A stretch of 64,000 bases of DNA from Sideroxydans sp. (GCA_029850585.1 JARCRQ010000030.1:1-64000), one strand, 5' to 3'; positions 7,583 to 16,529 are shown, counted from the first letter of the stretch. Notes: generated by a model from the letters alone, not told the origin. Numbers and translations are program-made.

Positions 7583-8494
7583 TTAAGGAATCGCGACCGC
7601 AGCGAGCAGTTGCGCGCCGACATTCGGTGTCTCACCGCGAACTTGGGTGCTTTGTAAACGATGATTGGCGACGCTGCCCAACACCGCTTGCACGTCTTCG
7701 GGTAGTACGGATTTTCGACCATCGAGCAACGCCCAAGCACGCGCGGCGGCAAGCAGAGCGAGTCCGGCGCGCGGTGATAAACCATGCACATAGCTGGCAG
7801 ATTCTCTGGTGTGTTTGAGGATGGCTTGCACATAATCGAGCAGGGCGGGCGCGACAAAAATTTTCGCAACTTGCTGTTGCAAAGAAAATAACTCTGCAGT
7901 GTCTAGTTGTGGCGTGAGATTTTTGACCAGCTCGCGGCGGTCTATGCCCGCCAATAAGCCGCGCTCCGCAACTGCGTCGGGATAGCCCAATTCGATGCGC
8001 ATTAAAAAACGGTCGAGTTGCGATTCGGGCAAAGGGTATGTGCCGATTTGATGTGCGGGATTTTGCGTGGCGATGACAAAAAATGGCATAGGCAAGGCGC
8101 GCGTCACGCCTTCGATGGTGACTTGTTGTTCTTCCATCGCTTCGAGCAACGCGCTTTGCGCCTTGGGCGTGGCGCGGTTTACTTCGTCCGCCAAAATCAT
8201 TTGCGCGAATATCGGCCCTGCATGAAATTTGAAATCCGCCGTGTCGCGCTGATACACCGACACGCCCAAAATATCGGCGGGCAATAAATCGCTGGTGAAC
8301 TGGATGCGCTGAAATTGCAAGCCCAGCGTTTTCGCTAAAACATGCGCCAAGGTGGTCTTGCCCACCCCAGGTAAATCTTCAATCAGCAAATGCCCGCGCG
8401 CCAGTAAACACGCCAGCGCGAGCCTTATCTGCAAAGGTTTGCCCACGATGATTTGCTCGGTTTGGGCGATGACGTTTTTTAGAGAGTGGGTCAT
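7583..8494 (-). CDS. MoxR family AAA+ ATPase
   Basis: 303 residues. Walker A is LPGVGKTTLAH (about residues 39-49), Walker B is MILADEVNRATPKAQSALLEAMEEQQV, and sensor 1 is FFVIATQNP, all typical of MoxR. These ATPases remodel or insert metal cofactors into partner proteins; partners usually carry VWA domains, which here would be the DUF58 product. It is the first gene of the three-gene operon, and the gap upstream holds a heptad-repeat element rather than an obvious promoter. Confidence 0.93.
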   Translation of the reverse strand: MTHSLKNVIAQTEQIIVGKPLQIRLALACLLARGHLLIEDLPGVGKTTLAHVLAKTLGLQFQRIQFTSDLLPADILGVSVYQRDTADFKFHAGPIFAQMILADEVNRATPKAQSALLEAMEEQQVTIEGVTRALPMPFFVIATQNPAHQIGTYPLPESQLDRFLMRIELGYPDAVAERGLLAGIDRRELVKNLTPQLDTAELFSLQQQVAKIFVAPALLDYVQAILKHTRESASYVHGLSPRAGLALLAAARAWALLDGRKSVLPEDVQAVLGSVANHRLQSTQVRGETPNVGAQLLAAVAIP

Positions 8495-8499
8495 GGGTT

Positions 8500-8600
8500 T
8501 TTTATGTGTGAAACGTGAAATGGGAAAAGTGAAACGTAAATTCAGTGCAGTGACATTTCACCTTTCACTTAAGCCGCAAGGCGGCGCATCACCTTTCACG
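8500..8600. repeat. Heptad-periodic intergenic element (GTGAAAN type)
   Basis: Four consecutive 7-mers GTGAAAC GTGAAAT GGGAAAA GTGAAAC occupy 8508-8535, and the inverted 7-mers ATTTCAC CTTTCAC follow at 8555-8568 with another CTTTCAC at 8593-8599. The arms can pair, and AAGCCGCAAGGCGGC inside forms a further small hairpin. It fills the gap between moxR and the Mth938-like gene. Confidence 0.8.
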
Positions 8601-8605
8601 GCTAC

Positions 8606-8974
8606 TTAAAGCATAATCGCCGCAACCACCTTGCGATCTTCGGCGACCAAAATGTTGTAGGTGCGGCATGCGGCGGGGGTGTCCATAAACTCTACGCCTA
8701 TGCCTAGGTCGGTCAGCGCGCGATACAGCTTGGGATGAGCAAAGCGTTGTTGCGCGCCTGTGCCGATAATCACAATCTCAGGCTTAAAGGTTAAAAAATA
8801 CTTGAAATGAGTTTCGTCTAATGCGTCGAAATTGGCGACTTGCCAGTCTTCACGCACCTCGGCAGCGTTCACCACGATGGTGTGGTCGAACTGGACGCGA
8901 TTGACGAACACGCTCGTCGCATCGTGCGCGGTGAACATTTTGGTATCGCCTAAATTGGCTAAATGTAATTTCAT
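8606..8974 (-). CDS. Mth938-like domain protein (DUF498)
   Basis: 122 residues from the ATG at 8974, chosen because AGGAG lies seven bases upstream and MKLHLANLGDTKMFTAHDA is a natural family start; the ORF-track start adds 21 residues with no ribosome site. The motif EIVIIGTGAQQRFAHPKLYRALTDLGIGVEFMDTPAACRTYNIL is the Mth938/Xcc1710 core. The fold is known from structures and the family is widespread, but its biochemical role is not established. The 5' region carries the first copy of the 85-bp paired element. Confidence 0.9.
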   Translation of the reverse strand: MKLHLANLGDTKMFTAHDATSVFVNRVQFDHTIVVNAAEVREDWQVANFDALDETHFKYFLTFKPEIVIIGTGAQQRFAHPKLYRALTDLGIGVEFMDTPAACRTYNILVAEDRKVVAAIML

Positions 8975-9035
8975 TGCAACTCCTATTTGCTGTGCCGTGG
9001 TTGCGCAGGTAAAATCCGCGCCTTTCAAAAAGCTC

Positions 9036-9119
9036 AATTTCGTCGTAATCCGTTGTTGCTCACAAAAAATTCCTCCTTACATAGTTATCTATGCGTCGTC
9101 GTAATTTTTTGTTCGCGCC
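9036..9119 (-). repeat. 85-bp paired intergenic element, copy A1
   Basis: Read on the minus strand it starts GGCGCGAACAAAAAATTACG and aligns with 47125-47209 at roughly 85 percent, the first 30 bases being identical. ACAAAAAATT and AATTTTTTGT form a 10-bp inverted repeat around a small hairpin (GCATA/TATGT). It points toward the Mth938-like gene, whose ATG is 62 bp further on. Confidence 0.85.
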
Positions 9120-9160
9120 TAGGTTTACTTAGAACTTGAACTTTTTTATGTTCTGCAAAA

Positions 9161-9173
9161 GGCGCGGATTCTA
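9161..9173 (-). promoter_or_regulatory. Putative -10 element upstream of the Mth938-like gene
   Basis: TAGAATCCGCGCC on the minus strand, a -10-plus-discriminator of the type recurring in this window. If used, element A1 would lie in the 5' untranslated region of the transcript. Confidence 0.4.
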
Positions 9174-9230
9174 TCATCGGGGAAGTGCCTTGCTGATTAC
9201 CTTGTCGCCAAAAAAATTGAGTGAGCCATC

Positions 9231-10460
9231 GTGAAACCCATACTGAAATCGACCAAACTTTCCAACGTCTGTTATGACATACGCGGCCCCGTGATGGAGC
9301 GCGCCAAACAGATGGAAGAAGAAGGTCAGCGCATCATCAAGCTGAACATCGGCAACTTAGCACCGTTTGGCTTTGAAGCTCCTGAAGAAATTCAGCAGGA
9401 CGTGATTTTGAATATGCCCAACGCGGCGGGTTATTCTGATTCCAAAGGGATGTTTGCGCCGCGCAAGGCCATCATGCACTACTGCCAATCGAAAAAAATT
9501 ATGGGCGTGGGCTTGGATGATATTTACATCGGTAACGGCGCGTCCGAGCTGATTGTGATGGCGATGCAAGGCTTGTTGAACAACGGCGACGAGGTGTTAG
9601 TGCCAGCACCTGACTATCCGCTGTGGACGGCGGCGGTGACTTTGGCGGGCGGCACGCCACGCCATTATGTGTGCGATGAAGCGAATGAGTGGAATCCGAA
9701 TTTGGCGGATATGAAAGCCAAAATTACCGCCAACACGCGGGCGATTGTGGTGATCAATCCAAACAACCCAACGGGTGCGATTTATTCCAACGAAATTTTG
9801 TTGGAAATTATTCAGCTGGCGCGTGAACATAATCTGATTATTTTTGCCGATGAGATTTACGACAAAATGTTGTACGACGGCGCGACGCATACTGCGATGG
9901 CATCGCTGGCTGACGACGTATTTTTTGTCACTATGAATGGCTTGTCGAAAAATTATCGCGCCTGTGGTTATCGTGTCGGCTGGATGGTGTTGTCAGGGCA
10001 GAAAAAACACGCGCAGGATTACATCAACGGACTGACCATTTTGGCTTCGATGCGCTTGTGTTCCAATGTGCCGGGACAGTTCGCCATACAGACCGCGCTA
10101 GGCGGCCATCAAAGCATTAACGAGTTGGTCGCGCCCGGCGGACGCTTGTGCAAGCAGCGCGACCTCGCCTACAACTTACTCACCGCGATTCCCGGTGTGA
10201 CTTGCGTAAAACCCAAGGCGACGTTGTATTTATTTCCGCGCCTAGACCCGAAAATTTATCCGATAGCGAACGATCAGCAATTCATTTTGGAATTGCTAGA
10301 AGCGGAAAAAGTTTTAGTGGTGCAAGGCACAGGCTTCAATTGGAAAACGCCCGACCATTTCCGCGTGGTGTTTTTGCCTAACGCCGATGATTTGATTGAT
10401 GCCATCGGGCGCATTGCGCGCTTCTTGGAAAGTTATCGCAAGAAGAGCGGCACTAATTAA
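9231..10460 (+). CDS. alaA: Alanine aminotransferase (AlaA-like)
   Basis: 409 residues, fold type I PLP enzyme. The start KSTKLSNVCYDIRGPVMERA and the blocks LNIGNLAPFGFEAP, VLVPAPDYPLWTAAV and VVINPNNPTGA follow E. coli AlaA closely along the whole length. The PLP lysine is in MNGLSKNYRACGYRVGW. AlaA makes alanine from pyruvate with glutamate as donor. It is followed by hom after a heptad-repeat element; the pair alaA-hom-thrC is a common betaproteobacterial order, so they may be expressed together for amino-acid supply. Confidence 0.92.
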   Translation: MKPILKSTKLSNVCYDIRGPVMERAKQMEEEGQRIIKLNIGNLAPFGFEAPEEIQQDVILNMPNAAGYSDSKGMFAPRKAIMHYCQSKKIMGVGLDDIYIGNGASELIVMAMQGLLNNGDEVLVPAPDYPLWTAAVTLAGGTPRHYVCDEANEWNPNLADMKAKITANTRAIVVINPNNPTGAIYSNEILLEIIQLAREHNLIIFADEIYDKMLYDGATHTAMASLADDVFFVTMNGLSKNYRACGYRVGWMVLSGQKKHAQDYINGLTILASMRLCSNVPGQFAIQTALGGHQSINELVAPGGRLCKQRDLAYNLLTAIPGVTCVKPKATLYLFPRLDPKIYPIANDQQFILELLEAEKVLVVQGTGFNWKTPDHFRVVFLPNADDLIDAIGRIARFLESYRKKSGTN

Positions 10461-10462
10461 CA

Positions 10463-10545
10463 GAGGGAAACGTGAAAGGGGAAATGTGAAACGTAACAAC
10501 GTAACCACATCGCGCCGCCACGTTTCACTTTTCACATTTAACTTT
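10463..10545. repeat. Heptad-periodic intergenic element (GTGAAAN type)
   Basis: GGGAAAC GTGAAAG GGGAAAT GTGAAAC run without a break at 10465-10492, with inverted GTTTCAC TTTTCAC ATTTAAC at 10522-10542. Same family as the element at 8.5 kb. Lies between alaA and hom. Confidence 0.82.
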
Positions 10546-10557
10546 AGAACAGACAAA

Positions 10558-11883
10558 ATGACTATGAACATCAAACCCATCAACGTAGGACTCCTCGGTA
10601 TCGGCACAGTCGGTGGCGGCACATTTACCGTGTTGCAGCGCAACGCCGAAGAGATTGCGCGCCGTGCGGGTCGCCCGATACGCATCACTGTCGTTGCAGA
10701 TAAAAACATCGCATTAGCGAAGCAGATTACGGGCGGCGCATGTCGCGTCACCGACGATGCGTTCTCGGTGGTGAACGATCCAGAAGTGGACATCGTTATC
10801 GAGTTAATCGGCGGTTACGGTGTGGCGAAAGAGCTGGTGTTGAAAGCGATTGCGAATGGCAAACACATGGTCACTGCCAACAAAGCACTGCTCGCGACAC
10901 ACGGTAACGAGATATTCAAGGCTGCGCAGGATAAGGGCGTGATGGTCGCGTTTGAAGCGGCGGTGGCGGGCGGTATTCCTATCATCAAAGCACTGCGCGA
11001 AGGTCTGACTGCGAACCGCATCGAATGGATCGCGGGCATCATCAACGGCACGACCAATTTTATTTTGAGCGAGATGCGCGACAAAGGTTTGAGTTTCGAC
11101 ACTGTTCTGAAAGAGGCGCAGCGTCTGGGTTATGCCGAAGCCGATCCGACTTTCGACATCGAGGGCGTGGATGCCGCGCACAAAATTACGCTGCTGGCAT
11201 CGCTCGCGTTTGGCATTCCGATTCAGTTCGACAAGGCTTATATCGAAGGCATTTCTAAGCTCGATGCGATTGATATTAAATACGCCGAACAACTCGGCTA
11301 TCGCATCAAACTGTTGGGCATCACCAAGCGCACCGACGACGGTGTCGAGCTGCGCGTGCATCCGACTTTGATTCCCACTAAACGCCTCATCGCCAATGTG
11401 GAAGGCGCGATGAACGCGGTCGTGGTGCAAGGCGATGCCGTTGGTGCGACGCTGTATTACGGTAAGGGCGCGGGTGCTGAACCCACTGCCAGCGCGGTGA
11501 TTGCTGACCTCGTGGACGTGACCCGTATGCACACCGCCGACCCGCTGAATCGCGTGCCGCATCTGGCGTTCCAGCCGAACGCAATGGCGGATTTGAAGAT
11601 ACTGCCGATGAGTGAGGTGCAAACCAGCTACTACCTGCGCCTGCGTGTGCAAGACAAACCCGGCGTGCTCGCCGACATAACGCGCATCCTAGCCGACGAA
11701 CAAATCTCGATTGATGCCGTGATCCAAAAAGAACCCGGCGAAGGCGAAGACCAGACAGACCTCATCATGCTCACGCATCTGACCCGCGAGAAACGTATCA
11801 ACGCCGCGATTGCGAAAATAGAAGCATTGGGCGTGGTGGCAGGGAAAGTGACGAAGTTGAGGTTGGAAGAGTTGGGGAAATAA
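10558..11883 (+). CDS. hom: Homoserine dehydrogenase
   Basis: 441 residues from the ATG at 10558; the track's earlier start reads through the heptad repeat and alaA. The NAD(P) site GLLGIGTVGGGT is at residues 9-20, followed by the substrate-binding and catalytic stretch GVMVAFEAAVAGGIPIIKALREGLTANRI and GIINGTTNFIL. The last 85 residues (YYLRLRVQDKPGVLADITRIL) are an ACT domain, expected to sense threonine. It is monofunctional, unlike the aspartokinase fusion of enterics. It reduces aspartate semialdehyde to homoserine, the branch to threonine and methionine; thrC follows after one inserted gene. Confidence 0.95.
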   Translation: MTMNIKPINVGLLGIGTVGGGTFTVLQRNAEEIARRAGRPIRITVVADKNIALAKQITGGACRVTDDAFSVVNDPEVDIVIELIGGYGVAKELVLKAIANGKHMVTANKALLATHGNEIFKAAQDKGVMVAFEAAVAGGIPIIKALREGLTANRIEWIAGIINGTTNFILSEMRDKGLSFDTVLKEAQRLGYAEADPTFDIEGVDAAHKITLLASLAFGIPIQFDKAYIEGISKLDAIDIKYAEQLGYRIKLLGITKRTDDGVELRVHPTLIPTKRLIANVEGAMNAVVVQGDAVGATLYYGKGAGAEPTASAVIADLVDVTRMHTADPLNRVPHLAFQPNAMADLKILPMSEVQTSYYLRLRVQDKPGVLADITRILADEQISIDAVIQKEPGEGEDQTDLIMLTHLTREKRINAAIAKIEALGVVAGKVTKLRLEELGK

Positions 11884-11905
11884 GCGAAAAAATTAAAGGA
11901 ACGAT

Positions 11906-12319
11906 ATGCAATTTGAAGAACAAATCGTAATCGCAGCAAGCACTGAAACCATATTTGCTTTGTACGTCGATGTAAAGAATTGGTCTGTGTGGGATCCAGA
12001 TGTCAAATCATCGTCCATCGAAGGTTCATTTATTTCAGGGGCGATTGGTTTGCTTCAGCCTTCAAGTGGACCAAGAGCAAAAATTGTTTTCACAGAGGTT
12101 GTGTCAAATTGTTCATTCACTGTTGAAAGTAAATTGCCTTTGTGTGTGATGCGTTTTGAACATGAGCTATCAAGTATTAGTGAAGGAACGAAAGTAGTGC
12201 ATCGAGTGGTTTTCGAGGGGTTTCTTTCACCACTGTTTGGTCGACTGATTGGGTCGCAAATAAAGAAAGGTTTGCCGCACACTCTTCAAGGTTTGAAGCA
12301 TTCCGCCGAGAAAAATTAA
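11906..12319 (+). CDS. SRPBCC family protein
   Basis: 137 residues. The N-terminus MQFEEQIVIAASTETIFALYVDVKNWSVWDPDVKSS is the standard start of the SRPBCC (START-like, polyketide cyclase/dehydrase) fold, which binds small hydrophobic ligands; the ligand cannot be told. A ribosome site AAAGGAACG precedes the ATG. The gene lies between hom and thrC, which are usually adjacent, is more AT-rich than both, and is followed by a perfect 14-bp hairpin repeat, all consistent with a later insertion. Confidence 0.85.
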   Translation: MQFEEQIVIAASTETIFALYVDVKNWSVWDPDVKSSSIEGSFISGAIGLLQPSSGPRAKIVFTEVVSNCSFTVESKLPLCVMRFEHELSSISEGTKVVHRVVFEGFLSPLFGRLIGSQIKKGLPHTLQGLKHSAEKN

Positions 12320-12321
12320 AT

Positions 12322-12353
12322 ACCGTCATTCCCGCTTTCGCGGGAATGACGGT
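12322..12353. repeat. ATTCCC/GGGAAT hairpin repeat
   Basis: Perfect 14-bp stem ACCGTCATTCCCGC / GCGGGAATGACGGT with a 4-base loop. The ATTCCC...GGGAAT ends match dRS3-type dispersed repeats of betaproteobacteria. No T-run follows, so it is more likely a repeat than a terminator. Confidence 0.85.
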
Positions 12354-12367
12354 CCTGAAGGAAAGTT

Positions 12368-13801
12368 ATGAAATACATCTCCACACGCGGCAATGCGCCG
12401 GCCAAGACATTTACCGAAATCCTGTTGGGCGGTCTCGCGCCCGATGGTGGCTTATATCTGCCTGAGACCTATCCGCAGGTGACTCGCGCCGAGTTGGATG
12501 CGTGGCGCAATCTGTCGTATGCCGACCTCGCGTTTGCGGTGTTGTCGAAATTTGCCACCGATATTCCGGCGGCGGATTTACGCGCCATCATCAGTAAAAC
12601 TTACACCGCCGAGGTATACAACAAAGGGCGCGCGGATTCGGATTTTGAACAAATTACGCCGCTGCGCACGTTGGAAAAAGGTGTGCATATTTTGGAACTT
12701 TCCAACGGTCCGACGCTGGCGTTCAAAGACATGGCGATGCAGTTGCTGGGCAACTTGTTTGAGTACGCACTGGCGAAGCAACATGATGAATTGAACATCC
12801 TCGGTGCAACTTCGGGCGACACGGGTTCAGCGGCGGAATATGCGATGCGCGGTAAGCGTGGCATACGCGTGTTCATGCTCTCACCCAACGGCAAGATGTC
12901 GGCTTTTCAGCGCGCGCAAATGTATTCTCTGCAAGATGAAAACATTTTTAATATCGCCATCAACGGCATGTTTGATGACGCGCAAGACATGGTAAAAGCG
13001 GTGTCTAACGACCACGCTTACAAAGCCGCGCACAAAATCGGCACGGTCAATTCCATCAACTGGGGGCGCGTGTCGGCGCAGATTGTTTATTACTTCAAAG
13101 GTTATTTTGCGGCGACCCAATCCAACGACGAGCAAGTCGCGTTTTCTGTGCCGTCGGGCAACTTCGGCAACATCTGCGCGGGTCATATCGCGCGCATGAT
13201 GGGCTTGCCGATCGGGCAGTTAATTTTGGCAACCAATGAGAACGATGTGCTGGATGAGTTTTTCAGCACGGGCTTATATAAGCCACGCGCCACTGACCAC
13301 ACTTATCAAACCAGTAGCCCGTCTATGGACATTTCCAAAGCGAGCAATTTCGAGCGTTTTGTGTTTGATTTGGTGGGACGCGATGGTGCGAAAGTGCGTG
13401 AATTTTGGAGCAAAGTGGATGCGGGTGGTTCGTTTGACATCAAAGGTTCTGATTACTGGCACGCGCTGCAAAAGTTTCATTTTTCATCGGGCAAAAGTTC
13501 GCATTTTGACCGCCTGAAAACCATACGCGGCGTGTTTGAAGAATACGGTGTGATGGTCGATCCGCACACAGCCGACGGCATCAAAGTCGGCATGGAACAA
13601 CGCCGCCCGAACTTGCCGCTGATTTGTTTAGAAACCGCGCTGCCCGCGAAATTTGAAGAGACCATGATCGAAGCACTGAGTCGCAAACCCGAACGTCCTG
13701 CTGCGCTGGAAGGCATCGAAGCTCTGCCGCAAAAATGCGTGGTAATGGATGCGGATGTGGTCAAATTAAAAACCTATCTGACCAGCCATTTACCTAGATA
13801 A
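12368..13801 (+). CDS. thrC: Threonine synthase
   Basis: 477 residues, the long (fungal/enterobacterial-like) threonine synthase class. It starts MKYISTRGNAPAKTFTEILLGGLAPDGGLYLPE, the family signature; the PLP lysine is in PTLAFKDMAMQLLG (about residue 118) and the phosphate-binding region is ILGATSGDTGSAAEYAMRG. It converts O-phosphohomoserine to threonine. A GAAGGAAAG ribosome site precedes the ATG. A strong terminator closes it 20 bp downstream. Confidence 0.96.
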   Translation: MKYISTRGNAPAKTFTEILLGGLAPDGGLYLPETYPQVTRAELDAWRNLSYADLAFAVLSKFATDIPAADLRAIISKTYTAEVYNKGRADSDFEQITPLRTLEKGVHILELSNGPTLAFKDMAMQLLGNLFEYALAKQHDELNILGATSGDTGSAAEYAMRGKRGIRVFMLSPNGKMSAFQRAQMYSLQDENIFNIAINGMFDDAQDMVKAVSNDHAYKAAHKIGTVNSINWGRVSAQIVYYFKGYFAATQSNDEQVAFSVPSGNFGNICAGHIARMMGLPIGQLILATNENDVLDEFFSTGLYKPRATDHTYQTSSPSMDISKASNFERFVFDLVGRDGAKVREFWSKVDAGGSFDIKGSDYWHALQKFHFSSGKSSHFDRLKTIRGVFEEYGVMVDPHTADGIKVGMEQRRPNLPLICLETALPAKFEETMIEALSRKPERPAALEGIEALPQKCVVMDADVVKLKTYLTSHLPR

Positions 13802-13821
13802 GTATTATTGACGCACGAATG

Positions 13822-13854
13822 AAAACAGCCCGACTTAGTCGGGCTGTTTTTTTT
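13822..13854. terminator. Bidirectional intrinsic terminator
   Basis: 13-bp perfect stem AAAACAGCCCGAC / GTCGGGCTGTTTT with a 3-base loop and further T. It serves thrC on the plus strand and the pilin operon on the minus strand. Confidence 0.95.
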
Positions 13855-13865
13855 GTGCTGTGCGC

Positions 13866-16529
13866 TTAGCGTTGCGGACGGACTTGTATCCATTGGTTGC
13901 CGCCAGGCGTGATGCCGCCCCCAGCCGCTGTGCCTCCCGCGCCCCCTACAATCGTACCGAACCCAGCACCTGTCGCCGCAGGAGGGGGGGCGCCACCCGT
14001 GCTGCCATTGTTGAGTTTTCCGGCACCACTACTGCTAGGTGTCGTGGCATAAAAACTGTTTAGCGTGGAAGCGTTGGCCAGTACCCGTATATTGGAAAAA
14101 CTATTGGGGTCGCTGCTAAACAGGGTGATGGTGCCTGATCCTGTAATGCCAAGTGCACCTGACGCAAGCGCACCTGTAGGCACGCCATTGGGTGAAGACT
14201 CGATGTAGAAGCCATCGCGCATAATCACTGCTCCCATCACGTATTGTCGCCCCATCACGCATAACTCTCCGCTACCCGTGGCGTAACCCGTGGTGGTTTT
14301 TCCCCAATACTGCGCCGAGTTCCAGCCTGCGCCTGGCGTGGGTGAAACGTAGTTGCAGTTTTCGTTGCGCGCTTCGAGTTCCAGAGATTGGGGTACATAA
14401 ACTAGGCCAGAGACGTTGACGTGATAGTGCATATCTACCAAACCACCTGAATACAGATAGACCGGGATGTCCTCGAAACCGTTACCGCGTATGTCGTCTA
14501 TGCTCAATGGGCTATTGGGGGTAGGGGTCATGGGAACGCCGAAAGGAGGACGGGCTTGATTGGTCACCGGGTCTGTTCCCAACGGCATTCCTCCCCACTT
14601 GCTGGCGCTGATGTTGAGCTCTTGAAATGCCTTGGCCCATCCGCCCGGATAGCCTGAAGGCATCAGCGTATGGTATTGATTGGCCAGATTGAGTTTGGCG
14701 AATTCGATGTTATCCAAGGTTTTGCCGGAGTGGAATAAATATGCATCTTTGGCTTCTTGCGGCACTTGGGCGTAGTCAATCGGCGCGATGAAACTGTATG
14801 TGCCATTGGCGTTGCCAGTTTGTGTGGTGAGCGAATCAATGTATTCCAGATTGTCCATTGCGCCGTCACCGCTGACTTGCCCTGCGGCATTGAGTGCAAG
14901 ATCGCAAGTTGCATAGTTGGTCATCACCGCGCCATTGTTGACGCAGCGATCATTAGCTGGATTGACGATGATGGGCACTTGTACCTTGATGTAGGTCCAA
15001 GCTTTCGCATCGAAATGCAGATTGTCCAAATCGATAGCCTCGCCCATACGGTAGGCAGTACGCTTGTTGGGTGAACCTGCCAATGGCGTAACCAAATAAT
15101 TATTGTCACTCACATAATCAAATAACAGTGAGCCATACACACGCAGTGAGGCATCTCCCGGGAAGGTCACGCCACTCATCATTGATCCAGCACCGATGTT
15201 GGTGCCGCCAATACCTGGCCCGCCAGTATTGGCTGATCCGCCGGTTGTGCCACACATGCCCGTAGCGGTTTGGCAAAAGCCAAATACCTGATTCGCTGCT
15301 GCGCAGGACGTGTAGGTAATCGTTGCTCCGGTAGCGTCTTTGAATACGGTGTTATACATCGCATTTTTAATCCCGCCGCCCGCAGGGCAAGGGTCGCCCG
15401 CTGCGGTGCCCATTTGTAAGGGAATCAATACCCGCACGATGCCATACATGGGTTGCGAATTTTTGATATTGGTCAGGAATTGTCGCCAGCTGATGGTGCC
15501 ATACGTCCCTTCTGGATGGCTGGCGGTCGGGGTGATACCCATGCGGCTCAAGCCACCGCTGGTCAGCAGCGTGGTGGCATTCAAGATGCCGGTACGGTAG
15601 TCGTACAGGTAATCGGCAGCGGCGCGCAAACGATCCAAATCGAACAGATGTTGACCATTGGCAAAATAGGTCGTGCGTCGCGTCGTATTGCTAAAATTTC
15701 CCGCACTTACCGAGGTACATGCGCCCGATGCTGGTACGGCTGTGCCTGTGGCAGGGTCGATAACAGCCTTGCCAGTTAAGGGGTCGAGCGCATTGCCAGT
15801 ACACATGTTGTTGGTGTCACACATCCCTGTGCAGGTGTTTTGGGTGAGCCCCACTTCATCTATCAGCGTGGGACTAAATGCCACCCGTTGCATAATTTGA
15901 ATCGCCCCCTGACTGAAGCTGTTGCACACGCCATACAGTTGCGTGCCCGTGCAGGAAGTTGAACCTAAAAATCCCGCACCATTGAAGATGCTCATGTTGG
16001 CACTAATCCCTGCTGTGCCAGGATTGGGGGTGTTGTCCACGATGATAGAGCCGTTGCCAGAAACGCTGCCCGCATTGCCGTTAACGCCTGCCACGGTAGG
16101 CGGGAGGGTCGTCACGGGCAACGCCCCAGGTAGGCCAGGGATGCTGGGCGTTGCAGTGGGTGATGGAGTCGTGATGGGAAAATTAACCGTGACCGTTTGG
16201 GTGAGACGAATGCCATCTGGACAGGTTACGCCCAGTACAAAGGTGAGCGAGGGTACAGCGGGTGCTAGCGGTGCGGCGTAGTTGTATTGCGTCTTGCTCA
16301 GTATTGTCACCGTGCCGCTACTGGGCGGTGTAATCACTGTAGCGAACAAGGCTTTGGGGCGCGCAGGGATGCGAATATCGACCGCGGCGTACAAGCTGGT
16401 GACGGTGGTACCAGCGGTCGCTTGTATGGGTGATGCGGCTGTCAGGGTGCAATTGGCGGCATGCGCCAGCTGAATCGTACCTAAGCTGCACAGCAGCATG
16501 AGCCCATAAATAGTGTTGCGTTTAAGCAT
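13866..16529 (-). CDS. Large secreted protein of the minor-pilin operon, unrecognised
   Basis: 887 residues. A signal peptide (LLCSLGTIQLAHAA) leads into a possible Ig-like N-terminal domain (about 30-125), a Pro/Thr linker (TTPSPTATPSIPGLPG), a Cys-rich central part with CTGMCDTNNMC and similar pairs, then domains with DASLRVYGSLLFDYVSD and VNVSGLVYVPQSLELEARNENC, YVMGAVIMRDGFYIES, and a Gly/Ala-rich tail. No PilY1 beta-propeller signature is visible. It is the last gene of a pilE-fimT-pilV-pilW-pilX operon, exactly where the pilus-tip adhesin PilY1 normally sits. I infer a surface or tip protein carried by these pili; the sequence itself is not recognised. Confidence 0.8.
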   Translation of the reverse strand: MLKRNTIYGLMLLCSLGTIQLAHAANCTLTAASPIQATAGTTVTSLYAAVDIRIPARPKALFATVITPPSSGTVTILSKTQYNYAAPLAPAVPSLTFVLGVTCPDGIRLTQTVTVNFPITTPSPTATPSIPGLPGALPVTTLPPTVAGVNGNAGSVSGNGSIIVDNTPNPGTAGISANMSIFNGAGFLGSTSCTGTQLYGVCNSFSQGAIQIMQRVAFSPTLIDEVGLTQNTCTGMCDTNNMCTGNALDPLTGKAVIDPATGTAVPASGACTSVSAGNFSNTTRRTTYFANGQHLFDLDRLRAAADYLYDYRTGILNATTLLTSGGLSRMGITPTASHPEGTYGTISWRQFLTNIKNSQPMYGIVRVLIPLQMGTAAGDPCPAGGGIKNAMYNTVFKDATGATITYTSCAAANQVFGFCQTATGMCGTTGGSANTGGPGIGGTNIGAGSMMSGVTFPGDASLRVYGSLLFDYVSDNNYLVTPLAGSPNKRTAYRMGEAIDLDNLHFDAKAWTYIKVQVPIIVNPANDRCVNNGAVMTNYATCDLALNAAGQVSGDGAMDNLEYIDSLTTQTGNANGTYSFIAPIDYAQVPQEAKDAYLFHSGKTLDNIEFAKLNLANQYHTLMPSGYPGGWAKAFQELNISASKWGGMPLGTDPVTNQARPPFGVPMTPTPNSPLSIDDIRGNGFEDIPVYLYSGGLVDMHYHVNVSGLVYVPQSLELEARNENCNYVSPTPGAGWNSAQYWGKTTTGYATGSGELCVMGRQYVMGAVIMRDGFYIESSPNGVPTGALASGALGITGSGTITLFSSDPNSFSNIRVLANASTLNSFYATTPSSSGAGKLNNGSTGGAPPPAATGAGFGTIVGGAGGTAAGGGITPGGNQWIQVRPQR

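Noticed and set aside
10804-11652. 282-residue minus-strand ORF antisense to hom
   Set aside because: Complements the hom reading frame throughout; His/Arg/Gln-rich shadow composition.
12322-12353. Intrinsic terminator after the SRPBCC gene
   Set aside because: Strong stem but no T-run follows, and the ATTCCC/GGGAAT ends fit a dispersed repeat; thrC starts right after.
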